Under the pieces are notes generated by a model. It searched no databases. It saw only the letters and a program-made list of their open reading frames with translations, and was not told where the DNA came from. 36,230 bases of DNA from a virus. Positions within the stretch are counted from its first letter, which is position 1, and each line of letters starts with the position of its first letter. A program made the translations under genes and the position numbers. The stretch is taken from IMG/VR virus record IMGVR_UViG_3300011116_000280, positions 1 to 36,230 of that record, one strand, 5' to 3'. This document shows, piece by piece, positions 25,824 to 36,203 of the stretch.

Positions 25824-27985
25824 CCCTTCTCGCCTATCGGACTACGTGGAAGCCTATCGAGCTCTACGAGTTCGAGCCTGTGAACCTGAACTACTCGTTT
25901 ACGGATATCACGAAGGTAAATTCTCCTACCTCGAACTACTCGCAGACCTTCCGCGTACCGCTCACGAAGACGAACGAGGACGTATTCGGGCCGTACGACC
26001 TCTCACAGGTACCTTCCTACGACTTAAAAGCGAAGATACCTGCCCGGCTTATGGACGGAGGAGTAACGCTCATGACGGGCTTTATTCAGGTAAAGGGGTG
26101 GTACGTCCAGAAAGCGCGGTTCGTAGATGTAGAACTGGCGTTCTTCGGGGAGCAAGCCGACCTAGCGAAGAGCATCGGAGAGGACCTTCTTTCAGATTTA
26201 GACTGGAGCTCTTTCGACCATTCGCTTACCTATACCGCGGTGACTAATTCGTGGGCCGGAACGCTCCTTTCTGGTCAAATCCGGTACGGCATGGTGGACA
26301 AGTGGCGCAACTGGACCTCTACCACGACCCCGGCGACGAACAAGCTATACCCTGCAGATCTCACGCCGTTTATTCGGGTGAAAAGTGTATTAGATAAAAT
26401 CTTCACCACAGCCGGATTCACGTACGAGAGCACGCACTTCTCCAACTTGGAGACGACGCTGTACATGATGCTCCACAGCGGCGGGAAGTTCAATAAGTTC
26501 ACGACGAACTTCGACTTCAAATTCTGGGTAGGACGCACAACCGACCTCACGATTACAGCCCCGACGACCTTTACTGATGTAAACTTTGAAGAGAACGGAA
26601 ATTTCTATGACACAGGCGCTGATTTTGTGAGCCCTACGTGGACGGTTCCGCTCGAAGGGGTATACCAGCTCGACTTCTACTTCAACTTCACCCTCGCCAC
26701 AGCAGGAGCCACGGCCACCTTCCGCCTCACGAACGGGACAACCCACTACACGATTGCGAGCGGGTTAACCTCGCCTACTAATACATGGTTTTCCTTGCAG
26801 GTAACCCTTGCATCGACGAGCACATGGAAAGTTCAGGTACAGACCAGCGCGGGAAATATCACCCTCCTTCGAGGAGCTGCGAACGGTATCCTCGGACTTG
26901 GAGGCACTTCATGGAGGGTAGGATACGGAGGCTTCCTTTCTTCGATTACGCTGGATACTGCGAGGAACTTCCCGAAGATGCGGCAAATCGATTTTATCGC
27001 AGGGCTTCAAAAGTGTTTCAACCTCGTATTCATCCCGGACAAAGTCAACCCGAAGAAGATATACATCGAACCGTTCACGGACTACATGGCTACGGGAGAT
27101 GTGAAGAACTGGACGAGCAAAATCGACTTGAGCATGGACCTCTCCATCACACCTACCTCCGACCTGCAAAGGAAGCGGTACTTGTGGACGCACTCCAGCG
27201 GGGAGGACTTTATCAGCCAAGCGATACAAGCCTCGGAGCGCATTTACGGGCAGCACGAAATTCTGGATCCGGGGAACGATTTCGCTACGGGGGAAGAGCG
27301 GATAGAGAGCGGTTTCGCTCCCTTCTTTACCTCTTACATCCCCGGAACTGGGTATAACATCCACAGGCTTATTTCTTCCGATCCGGAAAAGCCAGAAATA
27401 GAAGAGGTGAAGCCGAGACTCGCTTTCTATAACGGGCAGCTTACCCTTCCTTTTTTGCTCGACAACGCAGGAACGGGGACCTCGAATAACTTCCCCTTCT
27501 TCGGGCAGTTTTACACCTCGAAAGAGGACGCAGACGTAGCCGACGACTCGCTTATGTTCGGGATTGAGCTTCCGTTCTTTGAGATTACCGCGAACCCCTA
27601 CGACACGCTGTATAACAAGTACTGGCAGCAATACGCGAACCAGCTCTATTCTTCCGACGCGCGACTCATTACCGCTCACTTCAAGCTCTCGACGCTCGAT
27701 ATCTCTACGTTCGAGTGGTCGGACAAAATCTACCTCTTCAACACGTACTGGAGGATTCTTGAAATCTCCGCATACGACCCCACTTCGGAAGGGACGGTAC
27801 AGGTAAAGCTCCTGAAGATTCTTGGCACGATTCGAGACTGTACCTACCTCCCCGCTACGGGAAGGACGGGAAGGATTGAGTTTACCACCTCGACGGGATC
27901 CGGAATCTTCACAGTCAACCGCACCTGCTGCGAGCGATACGGGTTCGTGTACGACAACACCACCGCCTACTGCTACCAGCCATGA
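25817..27985 (+). CDS. Large tail-tip/baseplate hub protein (722 aa)
   Basis: A 722-residue protein. The N-terminal domain starts MLTLLAYRTTWKPIELYEFE and contains 'NSPTSNYSQTFRVPLTKTN' (about 36-54). The middle has beta-rich, jelly-roll-like stretches (about 255-340) that may bind carbohydrate. Around 390-450 comes 'IDFIAGLQKCFNLVFIPDKV'-type sequence known from tail-hub proteins, and the C-terminus is Cys/Tyr-rich (CCERYGFVYDNTTAYCYQP). It overlaps the previous gene and ends in an ATGA overlap with the small membrane gene. A baseplate hub or receptor-interacting tip is the most likely role. Confidence 0.6.
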   Translation: MLTLLAYRTTWKPIELYEFEPVNLNYSFTDITKVNSPTSNYSQTFRVPLTKTNEDVFGPYDLSQVPSYDLKAKIPARLMDGGVTLMTGFIQVKGWYVQKARFVDVELAFFGEQADLAKSIGEDLLSDLDWSSFDHSLTYTAVTNSWAGTLLSGQIRYGMVDKWRNWTSTTTPATNKLYPADLTPFIRVKSVLDKIFTTAGFTYESTHFSNLETTLYMMLHSGGKFNKFTTNFDFKFWVGRTTDLTITAPTTFTDVNFEENGNFYDTGADFVSPTWTVPLEGVYQLDFYFNFTLATAGATATFRLTNGTTHYTIASGLTSPTNTWFSLQVTLASTSTWKVQVQTSAGNITLLRGAANGILGLGGTSWRVGYGGFLSSITLDTARNFPKMRQIDFIAGLQKCFNLVFIPDKVNPKKIYIEPFTDYMATGDVKNWTSKIDLSMDLSITPTSDLQRKRYLWTHSSGEDFISQAIQASERIYGQHEILDPGNDFATGEERIESGFAPFFTSYIPGTGYNIHRLISSDPEKPEIEEVKPRLAFYNGQLTLPFLLDNAGTGTSNNFPFFGQFYTSKEDADVADDSLMFGIELPFFEITANPYDTLYNKYWQQYANQLYSSDARLITAHFKLSTLDISTFEWSDKIYLFNTYWRILEISAYDPTSEGTVQVKLLKILGTIRDCTYLPATGRTGRIEFTTSTGSGIFTVNRTCCERYGFVYDNTTAYCYQP

Positions 27986-28170
27986 ACTTCCAAGTAAAGG
28001 GGTGCAAGGACTTCGGTTACATTATCGATGCGTTCCATCTTTTGAAAAAGCCGGGGAAGCCGCGATGGGTGAAAGCCCTCGACGTGGTTCTCGCCTCTCT
28101 GGTTTTCTTCGGGTGGTACGGCGCTCTGGGTTACTTGTTCGTGAAATTCATTCTCTGGTGTCATGGCTAA
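27982..28170 (+). CDS. Small single-span membrane protein (complete)
   Basis: The complete 62-residue gene (MNFQVKGCKDFGYIIDAFHL) with a C-terminal hydrophobic segment (LDVVLASLVFFGWYGALGYL, about 33-52, extended by FVKFILW). It starts at the ATGA overlap with the hub protein and its stop overlaps the tape-measure start. All four differences from the left, partial copy are synonymous. Its place before the tape measure suggests a tail-related role, perhaps in membrane passage of DNA, but no family is recognised. Confidence 0.7.
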   Translation: MNFQVKGCKDFGYIIDAFHLLKKPGKPRWVKALDVVLASLVFFGWYGALGYLFVKFILWCHG

Positions 28171-29704
28171 AAAGCAGGAGGTAGTAGTAGACGTAAAAGC
28201 GGACACGTCCAAACTAGACAAAGCTCTACAGGACGCGGAGAAGTCTATGGAGAACCTCGGCGATGCCGGGGAGAAAGCGCTAGGTGGTTTAGACAACCTC
28301 ACCGGAGGACTCGCTTCCGGCCTCGTTAAGTCGGTAGCTGGGGCCCGGTCTTTGGCTCAAGGGATGGGGCTCCTGAAGGTGGCTCTGATTTCTACGGGTA
28401 TCGGAGCAATCGTGGTGGCGGTAGGTTCTCTCGCTGCTTATTTCACGCAGACGGCCGACGGAGCCAAACTCCTCGAGCGCGGGGTAAACATCCTGACCAC
28501 TACGTTCAAGGTCCTTCTGGATCGGGTGGCGCAGGTAGGGAAAGCTATCGTGGAATTCTTTTCCGGCGATTTCCAGAAGGCATTCGAGACCGCTTCTGCG
28601 GCGGTGAAAGGAATCGGAGACGAAATCCGGGAGGAGACGAAAGCGGTAGACGGCCTCACGCAGGCTACCCAAAGGCTGCGAGCTTCACAGCGCGAGATTA
28701 TCGTGGAGACCGCCAAACAGCGCGCGGAAATCGAGCGGCTGAAGATGGCTTCGGACGACGTGAACCGAACCGTCGAGCAGAGGATTAAAGACGCAGAGCG
28801 GGCCGCGGCTCTCGAGAAGCGTCTCGTAAATGAGCGGAAGGCTATCGCACAGGAGGAGCTTCGGATTGCACGCGAAAAGGCGGCGATGACTCAAGCCACG
28901 GAGGAGGAGTTGATGCGGATTGCAGAACTGGAGGCGGAGGTCTACAACATCCAGCAGGAATCCACCACAATCCAGACCGAACTTCAAAATAAGGTCAACT
29001 CGTTGAGGGCAGAAGCTGCGGCCGCTGAATTAGAGGCACAGCAAGCCGCTCACGATGCGGTGATGGAGCAGGCCAAAGAGCTAAACGACACGAACAAAGC
29101 TCTTCAGGAAGGGGTACGCGGGTTGCAGCAGGTATCGAATGATAGCACCCGCACGATTATCGATAACAGCCGCCGCATTCAAGAATCGGAGGCAAATCTT
29201 TTAGCAGATTACACCAAGATTCAAGCGGACCGGGCGAGGGTGGCGGTGAACTTCGCTTCTGCGGCTATCGACCTTGTAACCGCACTCCAAGACGGCCAAG
29301 ACCAAGACAACGAGAAACGCGCGAAGCGGAACTTTCAGCTCTCGAAAAGTATCTCCCTCGCGAACGCTATCATCAACACGGCTGAAGGTATCACGACAGC
29401 CCTCACGGATAAGACACAGCCCTCCACAATCCTCCGAATAATCCAAACGGCTACCGTAGCGGCGGCTGGTGCTGCTCAAATCGCAGCTATCGCTAAATCC
29501 AAGTTCGAGAGCCCGGGCCCTCCTCCTCCCCCTCCTCCGGGTGGGGGTGGTGGTGGTTCAACCGCGGGACCTCCCCAACTCGACCTCTCGTTCATGCAAG
29601 GTTCGCAGACGTCCGGCTTCCGTTCGTACGTCCTTGCTTCGGACGTGAATAATTCAATGCAGGCAAACCAAAAACTCCGGGATCAGGCATCCCTCGTAGG
29701 CTAA
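28163..29704 (+). CDS. Tape-measure-like tail protein, allele B (513 aa)
   Basis: Second allele of the gene at 177-1730, about two thirds identical by eye. Conserved points: the LLKVALISTG hydrophobic segment, IIVETAKQRAEIERLKMAS and ITTALTDKT followed by IRIIQTATVA-type blocks. Differences are spread through residues 1-480 and include a four-residue-shorter reading and a different hinge: PPPPPPP then a Gly run, against PPPPAPGQ then a Gly run in allele A. The final 20-odd residues are identical. Tail-length difference between alleles would be negligible, so the change is more likely tied to partner fit (for example host membrane or other tail proteins). See findings. Confidence 0.72.
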   Translation: MAKKQEVVVDVKADTSKLDKALQDAEKSMENLGDAGEKALGGLDNLTGGLASGLVKSVAGARSLAQGMGLLKVALISTGIGAIVVAVGSLAAYFTQTADGAKLLERGVNILTTTFKVLLDRVAQVGKAIVEFFSGDFQKAFETASAAVKGIGDEIREETKAVDGLTQATQRLRASQREIIVETAKQRAEIERLKMASDDVNRTVEQRIKDAERAAALEKRLVNERKAIAQEELRIAREKAAMTQATEEELMRIAELEAEVYNIQQESTTIQTELQNKVNSLRAEAAAAELEAQQAAHDAVMEQAKELNDTNKALQEGVRGLQQVSNDSTRTIIDNSRRIQESEANLLADYTKIQADRARVAVNFASAAIDLVTALQDGQDQDNEKRAKRNFQLSKSISLANAIINTAEGITTALTDKTQPSTILRIIQTATVAAAGAAQIAAIAKSKFESPGPPPPPPPGGGGGGSTAGPPQLDLSFMQGSQTSGFRSYVLASDVNNSMQANQKLRDQASLVG

Positions 29705-30309
29705 TGGAAATCTTTGAACTTGTAATCGACGAGGAAGCCGACACCTACGGCATCCAAGCTATCTCGCTGGTAGAAGAGCCCGCGATTGAGACGGACTGGG
29801 TAGCTCTTTCGGCTCAGTACAACTTCCAGACGGTAGACGCAGACCGCCGCATCCTCCTCGGTCCGGCCCTCATCCCGGATAAACCTATCTACCGTAAAAG
29901 GGGAGACGAGGAGTTCCACATCTTCTTCTCGAAAGAGACGGTAAGGAAAGCGATGGAGCTCTACTTCAAGGCAGGCAACCAGACACGCGCGACCCTCGAG
30001 CACGAAGTCCCTGTAAACGGAACTACGGTAATTGAGTCGTGGATAGTGGAAGGGGAGCAGGACAAGTCGCGTATGTATTCCTTGAACGTCCCGGTAGGTA
30101 CGTGGATGGTCTCGATGAAGGTGGACTCGGAAGCTATCTGGAACGAGTGGGTTAAAGAAGGGAAGGTGAAGGGCTTCAGTATCGAAGGATTCTTCACCCG
30201 GAAGGTGGACCTCTCGGCTATCCCCGAGCTTTCTGCGGAGACCTTCGTAGACGAGCTGGAGGCGATTATTTCGGAAGCTGTGTCAAAAATCAAAACGCTA
30301 AAAGGTTAA
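29704..30309 (+). CDS. Prohead maturation protease, XkdF-like (second copy)
   Basis: Identical to the gene at 1730-2335, with the SLVEEPAI motif, His100 in ATLEH and Ser112 in ESWIV. It follows tape-measure allele B rather than A, so the protease sequence is unchanged while the adjoining tape measure differs. That contrast marks the recombination edge at the end of the tape-measure gene. Confidence 0.82.
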   Translation: MEIFELVIDEEADTYGIQAISLVEEPAIETDWVALSAQYNFQTVDADRRILLGPALIPDKPIYRKRGDEEFHIFFSKETVRKAMELYFKAGNQTRATLEHEVPVNGTTVIESWIVEGEQDKSRMYSLNVPVGTWMVSMKVDSEAIWNEWVKEGKVKGFSIEGFFTRKVDLSAIPELSAETFVDELEAIISEAVSKIKTLKG

Positions 30310-30327
30310 ACGTAAAACCCCATACTC

Positions 30328-30891
30328 ATGAATATTCAAGAACGAGTGGCGGCCCTGTTTAACAAGTACTCCGCGATGCTGGCGGAAGAGACTCCGGTCT
30401 CTTTGGCTACGGCGGTACTTCAGGGTGGCCAAGAAATCCAGACAGCCGCTGAAGAGTGGGCTATCGGTGTAGATGTTTTCGTCGTCAATGACGAAGGCGA
30501 GCAAATCCCTCTTCCCGACGGCGAGTACACGCTCGAGGACGGAATCGAGTTTACCGTGGTAGACGGAAAGGTGAACACGTGGGAGATGCCGGAAGCTCCG
30601 GTCGAAGAAGAAGCCAAGAAGGACGAGGAGAAGATGAGCGAAGATGTTCTGACCCGCGAGGAAGTGGCGCAAATGATTCAGGACGCTGTAGAGGCTGCAT
30701 CTACGACCCTCTCGAAGCAGTTCAAGAGCGAACTCGGAAAGAAAGACGCAGAAATCCAGAAGCTCGCGAAAGCTGCTACCCCGTCCCTCCCGAAGGCTCC
30801 GGCCCGCCGCGAACGTCAAGCCTTGAACCTCACGAACCTCTCCACGGACCAGCGCGTCGCCGCTATCCAGTCACACTTTATGAATCTCTAA
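30328..30891 (+). CDS. Probable capsid scaffolding protein (second copy)
   Basis: Identical to the gene at 2354-2917: acidic middle, coiled-coil segment and basic tail, between protease and capsid genes. Confidence 0.6.
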   Translation: MNIQERVAALFNKYSAMLAEETPVSLATAVLQGGQEIQTAAEEWAIGVDVFVVNDEGEQIPLPDGEYTLEDGIEFTVVDGKVNTWEMPEAPVEEEAKKDEEKMSEDVLTREEVAQMIQDAVEAASTTLSKQFKSELGKKDAEIQKLAKAATPSLPKAPARRERQALNLTNLSTDQRVAAIQSHFMNL

Positions 30892-30901
30892 TTTCTCTGA
30901 A

Positions 30902-31846
30902 ATGTCTCAATTCATCAAACTCGCGGACGCTACGATCACGAGCAACTACGTAGGGAAACAAGCCCTGCCGTACGTCGCGCCCGCTATCCTCGCAGCCGAC
31001 ACGATTGCGAACAACTACGTAACGGTCCTGAACAACGTCCGGGGCCGCGCACAGCTGCGGAAGTTCTCTGGTTCGGCAATCGCTGCGGCTAGTTGCACCT
31101 TCACGACGGGAACGGCTCTGGCTTTGACGGATGTGGCCCTCTCTTTGACGGACCTCCAAATCAACGACCAAATCTGCAACAAAGACCTGCACATGGCGTG
31201 GGAGTCGGAGCAGATGATCGGTGCTGCGGCTACCGCCCCTGCGGATATGAAGGCTGCGGCTGGTCAATACGTCGCAAAGCGTGCGGCTGAATCTATCGAG
31301 TTCAACTTGTGGCAGGGTAACTACAACATCGACGCAGGTGTGGCTACGAGTGCTACTCACACGCTGTTCAACGGTCTGCTCCGCCAGATGGTTTTAGCTT
31401 CTCCGACCTACGAAGCGAACTTGACGGGTGCTCTGACTGCTGCCACCATCCTCAGCAAGCTGGAGGCATTGACTTCTACGCAGTGCCCGCCCGCAATTAA
31501 GGGAGACCCCGAGACGGTCATCTACATGAGCCGCTCCTCTCGCGCTCTGTACTTCTCTGCTCTCGCTGGTACATACAACATCCCTTACCTCGCAGAAGGA
31601 ACGGCCAGCCAGTACGGAGGATACAAAGTCGTAGCTCCGGCCGGTTTCCCGAATGATACGCTTCTCATCTCGCGTCCGGATAACTTGTACGTAGGTACGA
31701 ACCTCCTGACCGACTTGACGGAAGCCCGTGTACTCGACCTCATCGACGTAACCGGTGACGATGTTACCCGCGTTATCATGAAGTTCGCGTTCGGTACGCA
31801 GGTTGTGGATCACGATTCTTACGGCTTGCTCCGCCGGACCACGTAA
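30902..31846 (+). CDS. Major capsid protein, probable (second copy)
   Basis: Identical to the gene at 2928-3872 and followed by the same UUCG hairpin (31861-31888). Confidence 0.7.
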   Translation: MSQFIKLADATITSNYVGKQALPYVAPAILAADTIANNYVTVLNNVRGRAQLRKFSGSAIAAASCTFTTGTALALTDVALSLTDLQINDQICNKDLHMAWESEQMIGAAATAPADMKAAAGQYVAKRAAESIEFNLWQGNYNIDAGVATSATHTLFNGLLRQMVLASPTYEANLTGALTAATILSKLEALTSTQCPPAIKGDPETVIYMSRSSRALYFSALAGTYNIPYLAEGTASQYGGYKVVAPAGFPNDTLLISRPDNLYVGTNLLTDLTEARVLDLIDVTGDDVTRVIMKFAFGTQVVDHDSYGLLRRTT

Positions 31847-31860
31847 TAGAAACCCGGATT

Positions 31861-31888
31861 AAGGGGAGGGGCTTCGGCCCCTTCCTTT
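31861..31888 (+). terminator. Hairpin with UUCG loop after the capsid gene (second copy)
   Basis: Same up to 12-pair stem and TTCG loop as at 3887-3914. Confidence 0.65.
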
Positions 31889-31907
31889 CGTCCTTAAATT
31901 GAAACTC

Positions 31908-32432
31908 ATGGCTTGTTCTATCACAATTTCGGGACGGGGTTTCCCCTGTAAGGACGCTATCGGCGGCGTTCGCAAATTCTGGACTGCTCCGTTCGACGAG
32001 GACGGAAGCAAGTGGGCCGCATCTCCTACCGCTGGTGCTTTGTCGGGGGCTGCGGAAGCAATTACTTTCTACGGTTTCGAGCTTTCACGCGGGAACGCTT
32101 CGTTTACTCAAACTATCAACGCCTCGATGGAGAACGGCTCCGTCTTTTACGAGCAGGTTCTCGAGGTGACTATCCCGAAGATGGAAGCGGGAGTGAACGC
32201 TGAGCTTGCGGACCTCATGAAGCTGCGTCTCTTTATCATCGTGGAAACGATGAACGGAGAGAAGCTCCTGATGGGTTACAAGAACGGCGCGGAAGGAACC
32301 GGCGGAACGATTGTTACCGGTGCTGCTATGGGAGACCTCCACGGCTACACACTTACTTTCACCGCACGCGAGAAGGTTCCTTCGCCGGTTATTACGGCTA
32401 CCACGAACCTCACGTACACGCAGGAGACTTAA
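31908..32432 (+). CDS. Tail-tube-like structural protein (second copy)
   Basis: Identical to the gene at 3934-4458. ATG 31908 is preferred to the in-frame TTG nine bases upstream, as in the left copy. Confidence 0.5.
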   Translation: MACSITISGRGFPCKDAIGGVRKFWTAPFDEDGSKWAASPTAGALSGAAEAITFYGFELSRGNASFTQTINASMENGSVFYEQVLEVTIPKMEAGVNAELADLMKLRLFIIVETMNGEKLLMGYKNGAEGTGGTIVTGAAMGDLHGYTLTFTAREKVPSPVITATTNLTYTQET

Positions 32433-32457
32433 GGGTTGGTTATCTTGGTTAGGAACG

Positions 32458-32486
32458 GGCCTCGCGTACTGCGGGGCCTTTTCTTT
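32458..32486 (+). terminator. Rho-independent terminator (second copy)
   Basis: Same 8-bp stem with T-rich tail as at 4484-4512. Confidence 0.75.
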
Positions 32487-32491
32487 GCAGT

Positions 32492-33145
32492 ATGATTTAC
32501 GCAGGTATGGCGATGCTCCCGGATAGGTTCCCGGGCTCGCTCCTTTCGGTCCAGAGCATCCTCCCGCAGGTGGATCGTCTATTCCTTTGTTTGAACGGCT
32601 TCGACTCTATTCCCGAAGAGCTGGTACACGAGAAGATTGAGGTATGGCACTACGGGAAGAACCTCGGAGATCGGGGCAAGTTCTTCTGGCCCTTCGGAAA
32701 CTACCGGGCTTTCCTCACGCTGGATGACGACCTCATCTACCCGCCTACCTACGTCGCAGATTTCGTGGCTACATCCGAGCTATTTCGAGACGTGATTCTC
32801 ACCCACCACGGGAAGATTGTTCCCGACCGGGTACGCGATTACTGGACCGACTGCAAGAACGTGGTTCACTGCCTACGCAGGAACGAGGAAAACGTACGGG
32901 TAGATATCCCGGGCACAGGAGTAGCTTACTACCCCGAGGGGATATACAAGCAATTCGGAAAGAATAACGACTGGAACCGCGCCGACTTGTACGTTTACGG
33001 GCAGATGAAACGCCTCGACGTACGCGCCTACGCACTCCGGCATCCCGCGGACTACTTCGGGTATATCGCTCCTCCGCAGGGAACGACGATTTGGGAGCAG
33101 ACACAGAGTGCAGATATGACCGCTATATTCCACTCCTACGCATGA
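32492..33145 (+). CDS. Glycosyltransferase, GT-A fold (second copy)
   Basis: Identical to the gene at 4518-5171, including the TLDDDLIYPP metal-site motif. Confidence 0.72.
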   Translation: MIYAGMAMLPDRFPGSLLSVQSILPQVDRLFLCLNGFDSIPEELVHEKIEVWHYGKNLGDRGKFFWPFGNYRAFLTLDDDLIYPPTYVADFVATSELFRDVILTHHGKIVPDRVRDYWTDCKNVVHCLRRNEENVRVDIPGTGVAYYPEGIYKQFGKNNDWNRADLYVYGQMKRLDVRAYALRHPADYFGYIAPPQGTTIWEQTQSADMTAIFHSYA

Positions 33146-33828
33146 AGATAGCTCTACACATCCCGGTATGGCAGCGGCTCGAGCTCACGCGAGCCTGCTA
33201 CGAAGGTCTCCGACGCATCCAGAAAGAATTCGCCGAAGGTGGCGCGGAGCTCATTCCCTATATCGCGGTTTCTGAGGACGAACACGAAGGACTCGCGCAA
33301 GAATACGGGTGGAATTACAAGTGGTTCGCGAACGAGCGTCTGGGGACGAAGAATAACGAGCTTCTGGACTGGATGCGGGGGGCGGACTGGGACTTCATGC
33401 TTCAACTCGGTTCCGACGACTTTATTCTCCCGGGAGGTGGGACGCATATCCTCGAGCTCATGGCAGAACACGAGTTCGCAGGATCCAGAAACATCTATAT
33501 GTTCCGCGCGGACACGCGAGAAGGAACCCTGTTTCGGGGTTACGCTTCGGGGGCCGGCCGCTTTATGAGCCGGAGGATAGTGGACAAGGTGCCTGTGATG
33601 TGGACGGACCGGCACGTAGGGCTAGACGGGTGTTCTCGGATGCACGTATGGGAGAAGACGAAGGTGGAACCTTTCTGGAGCCAGACCCCAACCGTCGCAG
33701 ATGTAAAGAGTTCGGTCAATGTTAGCGCGTTTGCGCGTTATAAGTACAGCCCGGAGAACTACGACCTCGACGAGATAGTTCCCGAAGCACACCTAATTCC
33801 TCGAGATGCTGTACTTAAACTCGAATAG
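33142..33828 (+). CDS. Second glycosyltransferase-like protein (second copy)
   Basis: Identical to the gene at 5168-5854, including the MLQLGSDDFILPGG motif and the ATGA overlap with the first transferase. Confidence 0.62.
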   Translation: MKIALHIPVWQRLELTRACYEGLRRIQKEFAEGGAELIPYIAVSEDEHEGLAQEYGWNYKWFANERLGTKNNELLDWMRGADWDFMLQLGSDDFILPGGGTHILELMAEHEFAGSRNIYMFRADTREGTLFRGYASGAGRFMSRRIVDKVPVMWTDRHVGLDGCSRMHVWEKTKVEPFWSQTPTVADVKSSVNVSAFARYKYSPENYDLDEIVPEAHLIPRDAVLKLE

Positions 33829-34204
33829 CGGTACCCAAAGTATCTACTTGACGCTTCAGGACGCGGCGAGGGATTACACGTACACGCATTACCTGTTTAA
33901 GCTCGTCCACAGGATGAGCCAAGAGGACTTCTATTTCGTGGGGTACGTGATGAGCGACAACCCGCGGTACACCAAAATCGACGTAGCTACGAACGCCACC
34001 ACGACGAACAACGTCCTCCTGACTGAATCGGGGGATTATGACTACTTCGTCTACGTCCAGAACTCCAGCACGAACAAAGACCCTCTAAACGCTGCGGTGG
34101 TAGCTATGGTAGAACAGGGTACTTTGCGGGTTCCCGGCGCGGGAATTGTTTCCCTGCCTACTATCTCCCTTGACGATAACGTGATTTTCTATGGCAACGA
34201 GTAA
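33806..34204 (+). CDS. Small beta-rich structural protein (second copy)
   Basis: Identical to the gene at 5832-6230, overlapping both neighbours in the same way. Confidence 0.55.
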   Translation: MLYLNSNSGTQSIYLTLQDAARDYTYTHYLFKLVHRMSQEDFYFVGYVMSDNPRYTKIDVATNATTTNNVLLTESGDYDYFVYVQNSSTNKDPLNAAVVAMVEQGTLRVPGAGIVSLPTISLDDNVIFYGNE

Positions 34205-36203
34205 AAGAATAACAGCCCCTCGAAATCCGGGACGGGTAGAGTCCGTGAACCTCGCGAGCTACGTACCCAAATCCTACCGAGAGGGCACTCAAGGGGACTG
34301 GGTAAACTATGGGGACGACAATCTCTACCCGCAGTATCTGGTAGACCTCTACCACGCAAGCCCGACCCACAACGCGCTGTGCACGACTATTGCGATGATG
34401 ATTTTCGGGGAAGGTTTCGAGCCCGCAGACCTCAACGCGAAGCTGCTCGCAGCACAGTGGGACCTCGACTCCGAACTGCGGAAGTGCGCTATCGACCTCA
34501 AGATTCAGAACGGCTTCGCTCTGGAAGTGAACTGGAGCCTCGACCGGACCACAATCGCGAATATCTCTCACCTTCCTTTCGAGAACGTACGTTCGGGATT
34601 CTGCGACGAGAACGAGGTGGTGGACTGGTACTATTACTCGCGGGACTGGCTGGACAAGCGGGTGGAGCCGACTCCTATCGCGCGGTTCAACCCCGACACG
34701 AAGAACGAGTACCCGACGCAGATTCTGTACATGAAGCCGTTTTCGGTAGGTTCATACTACTACCCGAAGCCGGACTATATCGGGGCTATCAATTACATCG
34801 AGCTCGAGAAGGAGATTTCGGTCTTCCACATCAACAACATCAAGAACGGCCTCTCTCCTTCGTTTGCTATCCACTTCAAGAACGGCATTCCTTCCGACGA
34901 AGAGCGCCGCATGATTCGTAGGGATATCGAAAACCAAGCAGCCGGAGCGCAGAACGCGGGGAAGTTCTGGATGACCTTCTCGGATGAACCCGACCGGGCC
35001 CCCACGATTGAGCCTTTCTCCCTTTCGGACGCAGACAAGCAGTACCAGTTCCTTTCAGAGGAGACCACCGCGAAGATTATGATCGGCCACCGGGTGACGA
35101 ACCCGCAGATGTTCGGCGTGATGGTGGCGGGGAAGTTGGGAGGAGGAACCGAAATGGAGGCTTCTGCGGAGCTTTTCGACCAGCAAGTGGTACAACCGTT
35201 CCGAATGATTCTCGAAGATGCGGTAGAGACCCTTCTAAACGCTTCTGGAGCTACACCGACCCTGCTCGAAGAGGTCGAAGCAAAGAAGCTCAACCTTCGT
35301 TCTTATTCTGATTACCCGGATTCGGTAGCGAATAACGCAAAGAAGGGAATCGAGCTGAACGAAAAGAACGGCAACCGATGCGCCACGCAGACCGGGAAGG
35401 TCCGGGCTCAGCAACTCGCGAATAAAGAGCCTATCTCGGAGGAGACGGTACAGCGGATGTACTCGTACCTCTCACGGGCCAGCGAGTACTACAACCCTTC
35501 GGACACGGAAGCGTGCGGAACTATCTCCTACCTTCTGTGGGGAGGTCCTGCGGCTTTGATTTGGAGCCGCTCGAAACTCAAGGAAATCGGCAAGCTCAAC
35601 CTCTCGGAAAACGTCAACCTCGACGGAGCTCTGGAGTACCTCGAGACCTGCGGGGAGGAGATGGGGGAAGACTGGATTCTCATTGACGAGCGCGAAGTGG
35701 ACTACGACCGCGAAGAAGCGCACGACGCGCTGTGGAGCTTCGCTCGTGCTTTAAGGAATAACCCTTCGGCCAAATCCTCGCAGGACAATGATATCGTGCG
35801 TGTACGGTACGCGTACGCTCCTACGACCCTCTCAGATTCGAAGAGCCGGGACTTTTGCCGTCGAATGATAGACGCGATGAAGGTCTACCGGAAGGAAGAT
35901 ATCGTGCAAGCCGGAAAACAAGAAGTAAATCCCGGATGGGGACCCGGAGGAGATAAGACGTACGATATCTGGCTCTACAAAGGAGGTGGTTCTTGCCGTC
36001 ACTTCTGGATGCGCCAAACGTACCTGAAGAAAGACAACGGGCTGATCTCGGTAAACGAAGCCCAGAGGATTATCCGGTCTCTCCCTCCCGAAGAAAGGAA
36101 GGACAATAAGCTCGAAGAAAACGACCGCAAGGTGGCTCAACGTCCACGTGATATGAAGAACCGCGGGTTCCTGAAGCCTCGCAAATTCACAACCCCGAGA
36201 TAA
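34191..36203 (+). CDS. Portal protein with C-terminal extension domains (second copy)
   Basis: Identical to the gene at 6217-8229 over all 670 residues, including both C-terminal blocks. Confidence 0.75.
   Translation: MATSKRITAPRNPGRVESVNLASYVPKSYREGTQGDWVNYGDDNLYPQYLVDLYHASPTHNALCTTIAMMIFGEGFEPADLNAKLLAAQWDLDSELRKCAIDLKIQNGFALEVNWSLDRTTIANISHLPFENVRSGFCDENEVVDWYYYSRDWLDKRVEPTPIARFNPDTKNEYPTQILYMKPFSVGSYYYPKPDYIGAINYIELEKEISVFHINNIKNGLSPSFAIHFKNGIPSDEERRMIRRDIENQAAGAQNAGKFWMTFSDEPDRAPTIEPFSLSDADKQYQFLSEETTAKIMIGHRVTNPQMFGVMVAGKLGGGTEMEASAELFDQQVVQPFRMILEDAVETLLNASGATPTLLEEVEAKKLNLRSYSDYPDSVANNAKKGIELNEKNGNRCATQTGKVRAQQLANKEPISEETVQRMYSYLSRASEYYNPSDTEACGTISYLLWGGPAALIWSRSKLKEIGKLNLSENVNLDGALEYLETCGEEMGEDWILIDEREVDYDREEAHDALWSFARALRNNPSAKSSQDNDIVRVRYAYAPTTLSDSKSRDFCRRMIDAMKVYRKEDIVQAGKQEVNPGWGPGGDKTYDIWLYKGGGSCRHFWMRQTYLKKDNGLISVNEAQRIIRSLPPEERKDNKLEENDRKVAQRPRDMKNRGFLKPRKFTTPR

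Noticed and set aside
26909-27679. 256-codon minus-strand ORF opposite the 722-residue tail gene
   Set aside because: Shadow of the + strand gene; no motif or plausible start context.
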